Assembly (NCBI GenBank): GCA_035275065.1
Contig: DATENM010000090.1
Span: forward strand, 122,252-186,251
Length of the DNA stretch: 64,000 bases
Source: Blastocatellia bacterium
Lineage (GTDB): Bacteria; Acidobacteriota; Blastocatellia; UBA7656
Direction of reading: 5' to 3'
The notes below the pieces were generated by a model. It did not search any database, was not told where the DNA came from, and worked only from the letters and a program-made list of their open reading frames with translations. The position numbers were made by a program, and so were the translations under genes. This document shows, piece after piece, positions 8,173 through 18,600 of this stretch (its first letter is position 1; every line of letters starts with the position of its first letter).

Positions 8173-9345
8173 TCAATTCGGGTAGTCGTCGCCGGACTTC
8201 ACAATGCGAATGTAATGGTCGGTGAATTTAAAATGCGCGGCGGGCGGCCCGAACTTCGGCATGTGACATGAGACACAATCCTTGGTGCTGACCGGGCAGC
8301 TTACGGTCGAGCCCGGCACGGCGGGCTTTGCCGCCAGCGCGCCAGGCTTGGCTTTCACCGCATGACAGGCCGTACACTTGGCATCATAAGAAGCGACCTC
8401 GCGCTTGAGCGGCTCGTGCGGGTCGTGGCAGGCCGTGCAACTGATTCGCCGGTCGTCCGAATAACACTTGCTGTGAAAGATGCGGTACGGCTGAAAGCGC
8501 ACGTTGTTGATCTCAAGACTCTTCAGCATATTGAACTCTTCCGTGCCGCGATGACACGCGCCGCAAAAGTCCTGAGACAGCTCGTCGCCGCCCAGGCGAC
8601 CGGGGTTGAAGATGAGCTTGGCGCTCGGCTCGCCGGCGCGGCTCGCGGTCACGTGCTTGCCGCCCGGCCCGTGACACCCTTCACAGCGAATGCCCGCCGC
8701 CGCTTGGTCCAGATGCAACTGCCCGCCAGTGACCGACCCCGTAGAATGGCAACTGAAACAGCTCGCCGCCTCGTGATCCCCAAGGCGGCGACCGAGCGCC
8801 TTTTCCAGCGACACCGGCACCGTGCGCGGCGCGCCGATGGTGAAATCCAATCCGCCGGCTTCCTTGTAATAACTCACCAGGCTTTCATATAGACCGCCCT
8901 GGTATTCGAGCACATAGGTCTGCCCGGCTTTGCCCTGCCCGAGGGCGTAAAGGATCGGCACCTTGATCGTCTCTTTGCCGTCAGTCACCGTGTAAAGGCT
9001 CTGCTTATCTTGCCGCTTGATCTCGTAGGTGTAAGGGCCTGTGCGAAAGGTCATCGCCGGGTTCTGCGTCAGCACCAGCGAGTTGCTGACCGCTTCCATC
9101 GCCATGCCCATGGCGCTTTGCCCATGCGTGGTAACTTTGTTCTTGTGACACTCGGCGCAGACCTGATCGCCAAGAAATTCAGTGCCGACCGGCACACGGC
9201 GCGGATGCCAGCGCGGCGCGGCGTTTTGCGGCGCGGCGTCAGATGCGGCGTTAGATGAAGCCCACGTGCCGGCGGCGAAAAGCGCCAGATAGAGGGCCAG
9301 TACCGTCAGGCTCAAGGTATGCCTGGTTACACGCAGATTTGTCAT
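8173..9345 (-). CDS. Secreted multiheme (7-heme) c-type cytochrome
   Basis: This 390-residue protein has seven CXXCH sites: CAECH near residue 68, then CFSCH, CEGCH, CGACH, CTACH, CTACH and CVSCH in the C-terminal half. Upstream of the first heme is a signal peptide (LTVLALYLALFAAGTWA). The heme-poor region between the first and second sites is about 130 residues and probably forms a beta domain. The ATG at 9345 is preceded by a GAGAAG and is chosen over an in-frame codon at 9369. Related cytochrome c554/doxX-like proteins move electrons in the periplasm or at the outer surface. It lies between a TPR protein and the UnbV protein in the same operon (gaps of 72 and 44 bases), which suggests that they form one surface complex. 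Confidence 0.92.
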   Translation of the reverse strand: MTNLRVTRHTLSLTVLALYLALFAAGTWASSNAASDAAPQNAAPRWHPRRVPVGTEFLGDQVCAECHKNKVTTHGQSAMGMAMEAVSNSLVLTQNPAMTFRTGPYTYEIKRQDKQSLYTVTDGKETIKVPILYALGQGKAGQTYVLEYQGGLYESLVSYYKEAGGLDFTIGAPRTVPVSLEKALGRRLGDHEAASCFSCHSTGSVTGGQLHLDQAAAGIRCEGCHGPGGKHVTASRAGEPSAKLIFNPGRLGGDELSQDFCGACHRGTEEFNMLKSLEINNVRFQPYRIFHSKCYSDDRRISCTACHDPHEPLKREVASYDAKCTACHAVKAKPGALAAKPAVPGSTVSCPVSTKDCVSCHMPKFGPPAAHFKFTDHYIRIVKSGDDYPN

Positions 9346-9417
9346 ATCACTTCTCGGCACACGACTCACGCACCGAACCGCTTGCTACGACGAGGAACGC
9401 GCAAGTCGCTTAAACTT

Positions 9418-10647
9418 TCAAGGCTTTGCTTTGGGCTGGCTGTCGTCCGTATCGCCGCCGGCGCGCGGGCCGCGGCGCGCATTATATTGTTCCTGAAGCT
9501 GCTTAAACAATTCACGTTCACGCGCCGCATCGGCCTGCCGACCGGCGCGCGTGTAGGCGCGCGCCAGCGCAAAGTGCATCTCCGGGCTACTGGGCGCCAG
9601 CCGCACGCCTTCTTCCAGCTCTTTGACGGCGCGCTCGGTCTGCCCCAGCTCAAGCAGGACGCGACCCAGGACGTTGCGCGCCGCGTACATCTTTGGCGCT
9701 AACTGCACGCCCTTCTCCGCGAGCGGCAGGCTGGTGTCGTATTCGCCACGCTTGAGGAACTCGAAGGCCATCTGCACCATCGCCGGATAGTGCGCCGGCG
9801 AAATCTCCAGCTCGCGGCGGAACTCTTTGAGCGCCGCGTCGGCATCCTGATTCATCAGAAAGACGCCATAGGCGTAATGGACGTTGGGCGCGTCCGCGTA
9901 ACGTTTGAGCAGCACGTCGAACGCGGCACGCGCTTCGTCAATGCGCCGCGCCGCCATGAAAAATCCTGCGCGCCCGGCAGCCAGCACCTGCTCGCGCTTG
10001 TCGGGCGGAATCTCCAAAGGCAGAAAGGGCATGCGCAACAGCGTCAGCCCGAACGCCTCGACCACCTTGGGGCTGTCGTTGCCGACGGTAATGAATTCGC
10101 TGAGAATGTCGTAAGCGATCTCGAACTGCTCGAAGCGAATGTAGAGCAGCGCCGTGTGATAGCGGACGACTGACTCGATCTCCTGATTGCCGGCAAATCC
10201 TAAGGCGCGACCGCGTTGCAGCGAGACCACGGCGTGGTCGTATTCGCGGGTTTGAAATTCGCACAAGCCGAGCATGCCCCATGCCGCGCCGCGCTTGGGG
10301 TCGAGCGACACGAAGTTGCGGAACGCGTCGCGCGCCTCGGCATAGCGGTCGCCGTCGTAGAGGATGGCGCCGATATTCCACCAGCCTTCGGCCCAGGTCG
10401 GGCGCAGCTTCAGGGCCTTCACATAATCATCAAAGGCTTCGGTCAAGCGACCGGCCTGGCGCGCCTCGTCGCCCGCCTTGACCGCCTGATCAAAGGCCGG
10501 ATTGTTTTTTGCGGCTTGCGTCTGGGCAGGCGCGCGCCGTGTCTTTGAGCGGCCCTGCGTCCGAGCTTGAACGCCGCCGGCGGCGGCGAGCAGAATCGCC
10601 GCCATCAATAAAGCGCCGGCGTAGGTGTTAGAGCGTGAGAGGGTCAT
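9418..10647 (-). CDS. Secreted tetratricopeptide-repeat protein
   Basis: The 409-residue protein has a signal peptide (ALLMAAILLAAAGGVQA) and a basic linker, followed by TPR units from about residue 50 to 390. These include AEGWWNIGAILYDGDRYAEA and the late MHFALARAYTRAGRQADA. It begins six bases after the stop of the preceding TPR gene, so the two are co-transcribed and probably translationally coupled. TPRs bind other proteins; here the likely partners are the cytochrome and UnbV products of the same operon. No enzymatic domain is seen. Confidence 0.88.
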   Translation of the reverse strand: MTLSRSNTYAGALLMAAILLAAAGGVQARTQGRSKTRRAPAQTQAAKNNPAFDQAVKAGDEARQAGRLTEAFDDYVKALKLRPTWAEGWWNIGAILYDGDRYAEARDAFRNFVSLDPKRGAAWGMLGLCEFQTREYDHAVVSLQRGRALGFAGNQEIESVVRYHTALLYIRFEQFEIAYDILSEFITVGNDSPKVVEAFGLTLLRMPFLPLEIPPDKREQVLAAGRAGFFMAARRIDEARAAFDVLLKRYADAPNVHYAYGVFLMNQDADAALKEFRRELEISPAHYPAMVQMAFEFLKRGEYDTSLPLAEKGVQLAPKMYAARNVLGRVLLELGQTERAVKELEEGVRLAPSSPEMHFALARAYTRAGRQADAARERELFKQLQEQYNARRGPRAGGDTDDSQPKAKP

Positions 10648-10653
10648 GAAAAT

Positions 10654-11895
10654 CTATTGTCTCTCTTTCTGCTCGATGGGCTTGGTCGGTGCGTTGGCCG
10701 GCGGCTTGACCGGGTCGAGCCGGTCATTCTCCTGCACGCCCGGCTGCCTGGCCTGCTGCTCGGCGGTCAGCTTCTGAATGATGGCGCGCTCGCGCTGGCC
10801 GTCTTCGGGTCGGTTGAGCCGATAGTAAACCGAGGCCAGCAACACGTGCGCTTCGACAAAATCGGGATACTCTTTGGCGACCGCTTCGAGCAGCAGCCGG
10901 GCATCGGCGGGCTTGCCGGTCGCCGCGTAGACTGCGCCCAGGTGATAGCGGGCGTAGGAATCGCGCGGGCGCAAGCGGGCGGCGCGCGTCAGGTAACCGA
11001 GCGCCTCATCAAACGCCTTGTCGCGGCGCAGCAGAATGCCGATGTAGAGGTTCGCTTCAAAGTCATTCGGGTTATTCGCCAGCTCGACTTTGAAAATCGC
11101 TTTGGCCTTTTCGGGATCGCCCAGGCGCATCAGCGCCCGCCCGTACCAGGTGTGCAGGCCGGGCAGCTTGGGGTTCAATTCGATGGCGCGCTCAAGCTCT
11201 TTCATGGCGCCCGCCCCATCATCGGCGAGCAGCAGAATCGAGCCCAGCAACATTCGCGCTTCCGCCGAATCTTCGCCGTGAAAGACTCGATCAATCAACT
11301 CCTGGCCGCGCTTCATCTGGCCGTCGCCGACCAGGGCGCTGCCCAACAGGTAAGCCACCGTGCGGTCGTTGGCGTCGGCCTCCGCCAGCGGCGTCAACAG
11401 CTCGATGACCGGCTTGTACTGGCCGAGGCGCACATCGCAATCGGCCAGCAACAAGGTCGCGTTGCGCCGTTCAGGCGCTTGCCTTGGCGCGGCGGCAAGA
11501 AAGCTCGTCAGCTCGGCGGCGGCTTCCGTAAACCACGCGGCCTTATAGTAAGCCAGGGCGAGGTTGAAACGAATCGTCTGGTTGCGTGTGTCGCGCGCCA
11601 GGGCTTGCTTATACTGCGCGATGGCGTCTTCGTAGCGCCCCAGCCGCGAATACGCCGCGCCGAGGTTCGAGCGCACATCCGCCCGGTCGGGGTGCGCCGC
11701 CAGGATCGCTTGATAGCCGCGGATCGCTCCTTCGATGTCGCCCGCCTGATGCAGTTCGGTCGCCCGCGCAAAGGCGCGATCAACATCCGCCGGGCCGGCC
11801 TGAGCCAGTGCCGGCGCGGCCTGCGCCAGCCAGACGCAAGCGACAAGCGAGATCATCGCTTTCACGAACTGCCTTGATCTTTTCGTGGTTGCCAT
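10654..11895 (-). CDS. Secreted tetratricopeptide-repeat protein, first gene of the cytochrome operon
   Basis: This 413-residue protein has a signal peptide (MISLVACVWLAQAAPALA) and about ten TPR units between residues 40 and 380. Typical units are SNLGAAYSRLGRYEDAIAQY and ARYHLGAVYAATGKPADARL. The tail is Lys/Pro/Gln-rich. The ATG follows a GGAAG seven bases upstream. It heads a four-gene operon (TPR, TPR, 7-heme cytochrome, UnbV). The paralogous neighbour downstream suggests a duplication. Its function is inferred only from context, as a scaffold. Confidence 0.88.
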   Translation of the reverse strand: MATTKRSRQFVKAMISLVACVWLAQAAPALAQAGPADVDRAFARATELHQAGDIEGAIRGYQAILAAHPDRADVRSNLGAAYSRLGRYEDAIAQYKQALARDTRNQTIRFNLALAYYKAAWFTEAAAELTSFLAAAPRQAPERRNATLLLADCDVRLGQYKPVIELLTPLAEADANDRTVAYLLGSALVGDGQMKRGQELIDRVFHGEDSAEARMLLGSILLLADDGAGAMKELERAIELNPKLPGLHTWYGRALMRLGDPEKAKAIFKVELANNPNDFEANLYIGILLRRDKAFDEALGYLTRAARLRPRDSYARYHLGAVYAATGKPADARLLLEAVAKEYPDFVEAHVLLASVYYRLNRPEDGQRERAIIQKLTAEQQARQPGVQENDRLDPVKPPANAPTKPIEQKERQ

Positions 11896-12013
11896 TTATG
11901 ACTTCCAGTTTGATGTGCAAGAATTCTATGAAAGAATCTGGGCAAAATTATACACCAGACCTTTTGCCATTTCCAGGCTACGCCACCCGCCGCTTCAGCG
12001 CCCGGCTTACGCC

Positions 12014-12170
12014 GCGGCAGGGCCATTCAGTTCTGCGAAACAGGGATGAGAAACAAACACAGAGACAGGGAGACACAGAGACACAGAGTCTTCTCTGTGT
12101 GCCTCCGTGTCTCTGTGTCTCTCTGTTTAATTCATCTTTATGAATGTCGAGAACTGATTGCCCCTGCCGC
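12014..12170. repeat. Composite repeat: outer inverted arms plus ACAGAGAC-word hairpin
   Basis: The core is a hairpin of ACACAGAG / AGACACAG words at about 12055-12088, complemented by CTCTGTGT words at about 12093-12127. Outside it lie near-perfect 21-bp inverted arms at 12014-12034 and 12150-12170. The arm reads GGCAGGGCCATTCAGTTCT and closely resembles the arm GGCAGGGCCTATTCATTCT of the element at 25653-25785. The element occupies most of the 370-base gap between divergent genes and so separates their promoters. Confidence 0.8.
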
Positions 12171-12201
12171 CGCAGCGCATCACCATAAGTCAAGGACTGG
12201 C

Positions 12202-12230
12202 TGGCAAATGGCGGTCAAGCCGACTATACT
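12202..12230 (+). promoter_or_regulatory. Putative sigma-70 promoter of the VWFA gene
   Basis: TGGCAA at 12202-12207 and TATACT at 12225-12230 are spaced by 17 bp, 35 bases ahead of the ATG at 12266. The -35 match is partial. Confidence 0.35.
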
Positions 12231-12265
12231 GATGACACCCATTTTTTGCGCTGAGAGACAGTACA

Positions 12266-14476
12266 ATGAAGATTTATGTTAGCCTCCTTCTGCTGATTAT
12301 CGTCAGCCTTTCTAATTCTCTTTCGGTCATTGCGCAGACGCCGCAGCAGCCGTCACAAGACGATCAGGTCGTCCGCGTCCGAACTACCGAAGTCGCGCTC
12401 GACGTCGTCGTTAAAGATAAGAAGGGCCGCCCGGTCAAAGACCTGACGGCTGGCGACTTTGAAGTTTATGAAGACGGCGTTCGCCAGCGCGTCGAATCGT
12501 TCCGCTTCGTGGTGCGCGAAGCGCCCGTCACGAAGGGCAACACCCCGGAGCGCAAAGCAGACAAGCCGGTGCCGCAGCCAGTCCTCGGCGGCGCTTCGAC
12601 GCCCGGCGTGATCGCCCTGGTCTTTGACCGCCTCTCGCCCGAAGCGCGCTCGCTGGCGCGCAAGGCCGGGATGGCTTACGTGCAGGAGGCGATGGCCGCC
12701 GGCGATTACACAGGCGTCTTCGGCATCGATCAATCGCTACGCACCCTGCAATCGTTCACCGACAATCCGGAACTGATCAAACAGGCGGTCGAGCGCGCCA
12801 CCGGCGCGGCCACGTCCACTTATGTCTCGGGCAGCGCCAAAGTTCGGGAAAATTCCGACCGGGTCACTGGCCTCGATCAGACGCAAACCTCGTCAATCGC
12901 CGCAGCAGCCGAGGCGGGCGCAGCCCATGATGGGGCAGCCGCAAGCGCGGCGGGCGCGGCTGCCGGACAGGCCGCCGCCCAGGCGAAGCTCCTTGAGATG
13001 GAGAACGACATCCTCCAACAGTACGAAACTCTCGAACGCGACCAGCAGGGGTTTGCGACCATCAACAGCTTGCTTGCGGTCATCAACCCGATGCAGAACC
13101 TGCCGGGGCGCAAGACGCTGATCCTCTTCTCGGAGGGCCTGTCGCTGCCGCCGTCCGTGCTGACGAAATTCCCCGCCGTCATCAGCGCCGCCAACCGCGC
13201 CAACGTCACCATCTACGCCATCGATGCGGCCGGGCTGCGCACAGAGAGCAGCGCCGGCGAAGCCGCACGCGAAATCAACTCGATTGTCAATGGGCGTATG
13301 CGGCAGCAGGGCCGCGGTGTAGACACCGCCTCGGGGCCTTACATGAAAGCGCTGGAGCGCAACGAAGATTTGCTGCGGCTCGACCCGCGCAGCGGCCTCG
13401 GCCAGTTGGCCGACCAGACCGGCGGCTTCCTGATTCATGACACCAACGATCTGGCCGCGGGGCTGCGCCGCATTGATGATGATATGCGCGGCTATTACCT
13501 GGTCACCTATATTCCGAAGAACGACGACTACAATGGTCGCTTCCGGCACATCAATGTGAAGCTGAGCCGCTCGAACCTCGACGTGCAGACGCGCAAGGGC
13601 TATTACGCGGTCGAATCGGTCGGCAACCTGCCGGTGCTCGATTACGAAGCGCCGGCGCTGGCGGCGGCGCGCAATGCGCGCGGCGCGGCTGACCCGTCTT
13701 CGTTCCACGCGGCGGCCTTGAGCTTCCCGGCCGGCAATCGTCCGGGCCTGGCGCTGGTGCTCGCCGAGGCGCCGATCTCTGCCTTCACCTTCGCGCCGAG
13801 CGCCGACAAGAAGACTTACAACAGCGATTTTTCAGTCGTCGCCCTGGTCAAAGACTCAGCCGGCCAGGTGGTTCAGAAAATGAGCCAGCATTATCCGCTC
13901 AACGGCCCGCTCGATCAGCTCGACGCGGCCCGAAAAGGCGACCTGCTCTTCTATCGCGAAGCGCAGCTTGCGCCCGGCAGTTACACGGTGGAATTGATCG
14001 CTTATGACGCGATGACCAGCAAGGCAAGCGTGCGCGCGAGCCGCCTGGAGATTGCCGCGCTTGATGAAAGCAAGCCGCGGCTGAGCAGCGTCGCGGTGCT
14101 GAAGCGCGCCGAGCGGCTGACCGCCGACGAGCAGAAGAAAGATCAGCCGTTGCACTTCGGCGAGCTGGTGGTCTATCCCAATCTCGGCGAGCCGCTGCCC
14201 AAGTCTGCGACCAAGCAGATGGCCTTCTTCTTTACCGCCTGGCCGGCCAAAGGCTCGACCGCCCCGCTACAGCTCACGATGGAGATATTGCAGAACAATC
14301 GGTCGTTGGGACAGACCTCGGCGCAACTGCCGGCAGCCGATGAGCATGGACAGATCAAGTACGCGAGCGCTTTGCCGCTCGATAAATTCCAGCCCGGCAA
14401 TTATGAGTTGAAGGTGACGGTCAGCGACGGCAAGAACCGCGTCAGCAGTTCGGCCCCGTTTAAGATTGCGCCCTGA
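12266..14476 (+). CDS. VWFA-related secreted protein, Acidobacteria type
   Basis: This 736-residue protein has a signal peptide (IYVSLLLLIIVSLSNSLSVIAQ) and then a module VALDVVVKDKKGRPVKDLTAGDFEVYEDG. That module is the hallmark of the acidobacterial VWFA-related family (TIGR03436). A von Willebrand A-like domain follows, with GVIALVFDRLS and RKTLILFSEGLSLP in place of a classical MIDAS DxSxS. It is interrupted at about residues 205-245 by an Ala/Gly-rich, partly coiled-coil insert. The C-terminal 250 residues form beta-rich domains (PGNYELKVTVSDGKNR). Function in the family is unknown; cell-surface adhesion or envelope sensing are guesses. The gene stands alone, with its own promoter, and is convergent with the next gene, nine bases away. 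Confidence 0.9.
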   Translation: MKIYVSLLLLIIVSLSNSLSVIAQTPQQPSQDDQVVRVRTTEVALDVVVKDKKGRPVKDLTAGDFEVYEDGVRQRVESFRFVVREAPVTKGNTPERKADKPVPQPVLGGASTPGVIALVFDRLSPEARSLARKAGMAYVQEAMAAGDYTGVFGIDQSLRTLQSFTDNPELIKQAVERATGAATSTYVSGSAKVRENSDRVTGLDQTQTSSIAAAAEAGAAHDGAAASAAGAAAGQAAAQAKLLEMENDILQQYETLERDQQGFATINSLLAVINPMQNLPGRKTLILFSEGLSLPPSVLTKFPAVISAANRANVTIYAIDAAGLRTESSAGEAAREINSIVNGRMRQQGRGVDTASGPYMKALERNEDLLRLDPRSGLGQLADQTGGFLIHDTNDLAAGLRRIDDDMRGYYLVTYIPKNDDYNGRFRHINVKLSRSNLDVQTRKGYYAVESVGNLPVLDYEAPALAAARNARGAADPSSFHAAALSFPAGNRPGLALVLAEAPISAFTFAPSADKKTYNSDFSVVALVKDSAGQVVQKMSQHYPLNGPLDQLDAARKGDLLFYREAQLAPGSYTVELIAYDAMTSKASVRASRLEIAALDESKPRLSSVAVLKRAERLTADEQKKDQPLHFGELVVYPNLGEPLPKSATKQMAFFFTAWPAKGSTAPLQLTMEILQNNRSLGQTSAQLPAADEHGQIKYASALPLDKFQPGNYELKVTVSDGKNRVSSSAPFKIAP

Positions 14477-14485
14477 AAAATCGGG

Positions 14486-15508
14486 TTAGCGCTTCGCTTC
14501 GCCGCCGAGGCGCTTTTCAAGCAGCCGAGCTTCTTTCACATACTCGCCGTTCGGCGCTTCTTTAAGATAAATGCGGACGGCGCGCGTTGCTTCGGCACCG
14601 TCGCCGCGGTCGGAGTAGATGCGCGCCAGGTGGTAGTGCGCCGCCACACATTCAGCGCCGCCCATGACCAGCGCCTTGACCAGCTCGCGCTCGGCGCTCG
14701 CCGGATCGCCGCGCTCCAGCATCGCGATGCCCAGCCATAACCGCGCCACCGGTCGCCCGCTATCGATGGCAATCGCCTGATTCAACTGCGCGATGGCGCC
14801 CAGATAATCGCGGCGCTCGACGCGCACCAGCCCGAGGTTAAATTTGGCGTTGAAGTTCTTCGGGTCATGCTCAAACACCATCAGAAATAGCTGCTCTGCC
14901 TCATCCACCCGCTTCAGCTTGAGGTACTGTGCGCCGAGGTCATTGCGCGCCGCGAGGTAATCAGGATAGAGCTTGACCGCTTCCTGGAAGTGCGCGGCGG
15001 CCTGCTGGATGTCGCCTTTGCTGACCAGCTTCAAGCCCGCCTCGTACTCCTTTTTCGCGGCTGCCGGCACCGGCTGGCGCAGCTCGGCGGCCGAGACGAC
15101 GCGAGTGCCGATGCTCATCGTCGTCGTCGCCATCTTTTCGCGCAACTCCAACCTTAGCTCCCAGACCACGCCGCGCCCCAGCACCACCTTTTCGGTGACC
15201 GGCTCAAAGCTGCGGTCATCCACTTCGGCCTGCACGTAGTAAATGCCTTCGCTGAGGTTGCCGATCTGAAACTCGCCATGCTTATTGGTGTAGAGGACAG
15301 ACAACACGCTCAACGAGTTTTTGAAGGTGATCTTGACGTTGCGATCAGCCGAAAACCCGGAAGGCAGGGTAACGCGGCCTTCGATGACGGCGTTATTGGT
15401 GTCCGCCGAGCGGTACTTGGTTTCGATGTCCTGCGCGCTCGCCGCCGCCGCCGCCAGCGCCCACCACAAGGTCAATCCCATGCAAGCGTGAATCGGTCTC
15501 ACTCTCAT
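14486..15508 (-). CDS. Secreted protein with carboxypeptidase-regulatory-like domain and TPR repeats
   Basis: The 340-residue product has a signal peptide (LTLWWALAAAAASA). A beta-sandwich follows at about residues 42-125 (IEGRVTLPSG, HGEFQIGNLSEGIYYVQAEV), like the CarboxypepD_reg domains at the N-terminus of many acidobacterial outer-membrane proteins. TPR units run from about 150 to 335 (LAARNDLGAQYLKLKRVDEA and others). A strong GGGGAGGT lies five bases ahead of the ATG. The next gene upstream on the same strand encodes a TonB-dependent receptor with the same N-terminal domain type, but the terminator between them suggests separate transcription. No enzymatic activity is predicted. Confidence 0.87.
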   Translation of the reverse strand: MRVRPIHACMGLTLWWALAAAAASAQDIETKYRSADTNNAVIEGRVTLPSGFSADRNVKITFKNSLSVLSVLYTNKHGEFQIGNLSEGIYYVQAEVDDRSFEPVTEKVVLGRGVVWELRLELREKMATTTMSIGTRVVSAAELRQPVPAAAKKEYEAGLKLVSKGDIQQAAAHFQEAVKLYPDYLAARNDLGAQYLKLKRVDEAEQLFLMVFEHDPKNFNAKFNLGLVRVERRDYLGAIAQLNQAIAIDSGRPVARLWLGIAMLERGDPASAERELVKALVMGGAECVAAHYHLARIYSDRGDGAEATRAVRIYLKEAPNGEYVKEARLLEKRLGGEAKR

Positions 15509-15609
15509 GAAATACCTCCCCGGGAAACTCGCGCTTCATCGATACCCGAATCATGTTTTCTCGCCGCCTCGACGTCAAGTGAAAGCCTCACGCCGAGGCG
15601 GCAAAAAGG

Positions 15610-15647
15610 CACGGCGCGAGAAGCGGTTCTTCGCCCCTCGCGCCGTG
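15610..15647 (-). terminator. Intrinsic terminator of the TonB receptor gene
   Basis: Perfect 11-bp GC-rich arms (15610-15620 and 15637-15647) are followed on the minus strand by GCCTTTTTGCC, giving a stem plus a short U run 24 bases past the stop codon. Confidence 0.75.
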
Positions 15648-15670
15648 GATGTGACCGCCTGGCCGTCGAA

Positions 15671-18600
15671 TTAGAAGTAATACTTCAAAGCAAATTCGAC
15701 GATCCGGCGACCGTGCTTGTTAACGATCTTGCCGAAGTTATCCTGCGTCTCTTGCGTATAGGTGAACCCCTTTGTCGGATCGCAGGGGTTCGACGTTCCG
15801 CCAGCGCCGTTCGGCACAGTGACGCGCACGTTGCAGGTGGTGTTGAGCGTCAGGTAAATGTCGCTCGCGCCCAGACCGCCTGTCGTCGCAATCTGCGTCG
15901 GGTAGGCCTGGTTGAAGAGGTTAAAGAACCCGGCGCGGAACTGAAGCTTCTTCGATTCGCTGAACTCGAAATTCTTGAAGAACGAAACGTCGAAGTTGCT
16001 CCGGCTCGGCGTCCTCATGTAGAACGGCGGCTGCGCCGGCCCGCTGTTGGCGAAGGCCGGGATCTGAAGCTTGTTGATGTCGAAGAGCTTCTGGCCCAGA
16101 CCCGAACCGCCCGTCTGCGGATTGCCCGTGTAGATCGGCGCCACGGCGCCAACGCTCGCGCCCGCCCCCGAGCCGTTGAAGGCGTCGGAGCCATACCAGG
16201 CGATGGCGTTGCCGGTCGAGGCGATGTCGCCGGTGAATCTCAGACGGATTGGCGTGCCGCTCTGGAACGTCGTGATGCCCGACATCTGCCAGCCGTCGAG
16301 GAAGCCTCGGACGATGGCATGATCGAGCGCGCCGCGCGCCAGTTTCGGGAAGATGTAGTTGTACGACAGGTTGAAGATGTGGGTCCGGTCAAACGGCAAG
16401 ACGCCCCAGCTTCTGCCGCGCGTGTCGATGGGGTCGGCCCACGCAGCGCCGTCGCTCTCGTTAACGGCCACCGTGCCCAGCGCTTTGCTGAAGGTGTAGG
16501 TGGCAAAGTATTGCAGGTTCTTGCCCGATTGGTGGCTCAAGGTCGCCTGCAACGAGTGATAGGTCGAGGTCCCTGTGAACTGAAAAACACCGACCGTGCC
16601 GTATGCTGGGAATGGCCGGAACTGCTTGATCACCGAACCATCAAGGCCGGCGCGGTTGACCGGGTTGGACAAGTCCACACCATTGACCGTGCCGCTTGAG
16701 AGCGCCCCCAGCGGGACGATGTTGATGTTGCGCTGCTGCGGCAGGTGGCGGCCCTGCGTGCCGACATACGCCACCGTGAAGATGTTGTTTGCCCACAACC
16801 GCTTCTCGATGGTCAAGCTCATGTTGGCGACGCGCGGGATGTTGTTCGAGTTGATGTCGCGAGACGACACGTTGACGTTGGCAATGGCGGCGAACGGATC
16901 CACATTCCTCAGGTCGCTGAAGGTGAGACCGGTCGACGAGGCCCACGGCGTGTCAACCGTGGCGCTGTAGGTGTTGGGCATCTGACCGCTGGAGTAGTAG
17001 TCATAGTTGCCCTGCACGCGGTTATAGAAAATACCGGCGCCGGCGCGGATGACCCAGTCACCCTTGCCGCCGATGTCCCATGCGAAGTTCAGGCGCGGCA
17101 TCCATTGAATGCCGTTATTGGGCAGGACGCCCTTGGGAATCTCGTCGCGCGCGGCCAGCTTAAACCCGTTCGGACGGGAGCGGTCGCCGTTAATGAAGAT
17201 GCCCTGGCTGTGGTCGTAGGCGGTCGGGTCAAACAGCACGCCGAGGCCGTTGCGCTCGAAGTTCTGCGGCAGGTAAGCCAGGCGCAGACCGTACTCCAAG
17301 GTGAAGTTCGGGCGGACCTTAAAGCTATCCTGTCCGTAGAACTCGTAGTTGTAGTAACGGAAGTGGTCTTCAGGGCGGTCGGTGCCCTGCGTGAACTCAA
17401 TCGGGCGTCCGACAAACAGGTCGCCGTAGTTGTTCCCGGTGGCGTTCGACTGGCCCCACTGGGCGACGGTGATGTCTGTGTCGTGGTTCGACTGCTGCTT
17501 CTTGTTCGCCTGTTCGATGAACATGCCGAACTTCATGGTGTGCGTGCTTAAGACCTTGGTCAGGTTATCGGTGACTGCGAAGCTATCGTTCCACGCAAGG
17601 ATCGGATAGCCGTAAGCACTGAACAGGTTGCCGCCGATGCCGCCGCCCCAGGCGTCAATGACGCCGATGGGCACGTAAGGATTCGAGCCGGGAAAGAAGC
17701 CCACCGGTTGCAGCCCCAGGCCGGCATAGGTGACTTTGTCCGGATCGGCGAAGTCGTAGTTGAGCTTCAGCTTGCTGGCGCTGAACAAGACTTCGTTGGT
17801 CATCGTCGGGCTGATGATGTTGGTCAGGTTGACGACGACCGAGCGCCCGAGGTTCTTGCCCGTGAGCTTGCCGGGGATTTCATAGTTCGATGAATCCCAC
17901 CACAGGCCGCGCGGGAAGCCCTGCTCTTCGTACTCGCGCGCCAGGCGCACATAGAGCTTGGTCCTGTCACTGACGTTGAAGTCAAAGCGCGAGGTGAACT
18001 GATTTCTATCGTTCGGCCTCAGCACGCTGTAGACGTAATTGTAGCGATTGTTGGGATCGGTAAAATTCGGCGCCGGGTAGAGGTTCAACAGCGCTTTGCC
18101 GAGCGGGTCGGCGCACGGCGCGATGTTGTTGTTCGGTGCCGGATTGCCAGCGCCGACGCCATTGACCGTGCAGCCGAACGGCACGTTGACCGTGCGGCCC
18201 TGGTTGAGGTTCGACCCCGGCCCGCTCAGCAGCTCGCTGAAATCGCCCTGCCGCTGTTTGAGGGTCGGCACGACCGACAGCGACGAGCCTTCGTCTACCC
18301 GCTGGTAGTAGTACTCATAGCCGACGAAGAAGAACAGCTTGTCGCGACCCTTGTTGAATTTGGTGCCCGGAATAATTACCGGCCCGCCGATGTTGCCGCC
18401 CGGATAGTTGTACTTGCTCAACGGGCGCTTAATGCCGTTGATGCTGTTGGAGCGATCATTGGCCTGGAAGTGATAATCGCGCAGGTAGTCGTAGATCGAG
18501 CCGTGGAAGTCGTGGCCGCCGCCTTTGGTGGTGGCGCTGATCTGCACGGCGCTGGTCCCGTGTTCAGCCGCGTAGTTGCTGGTCTGAACTTTGACTTCCT

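Noticed and set aside
10657..11877. Long open frame antisense to the TPR genes (and similar long antisense frames across the window)
   Set aside because: They are complements of well-supported genes in GC-rich DNA, lack ribosome-binding sites and encode no recognisable domains.
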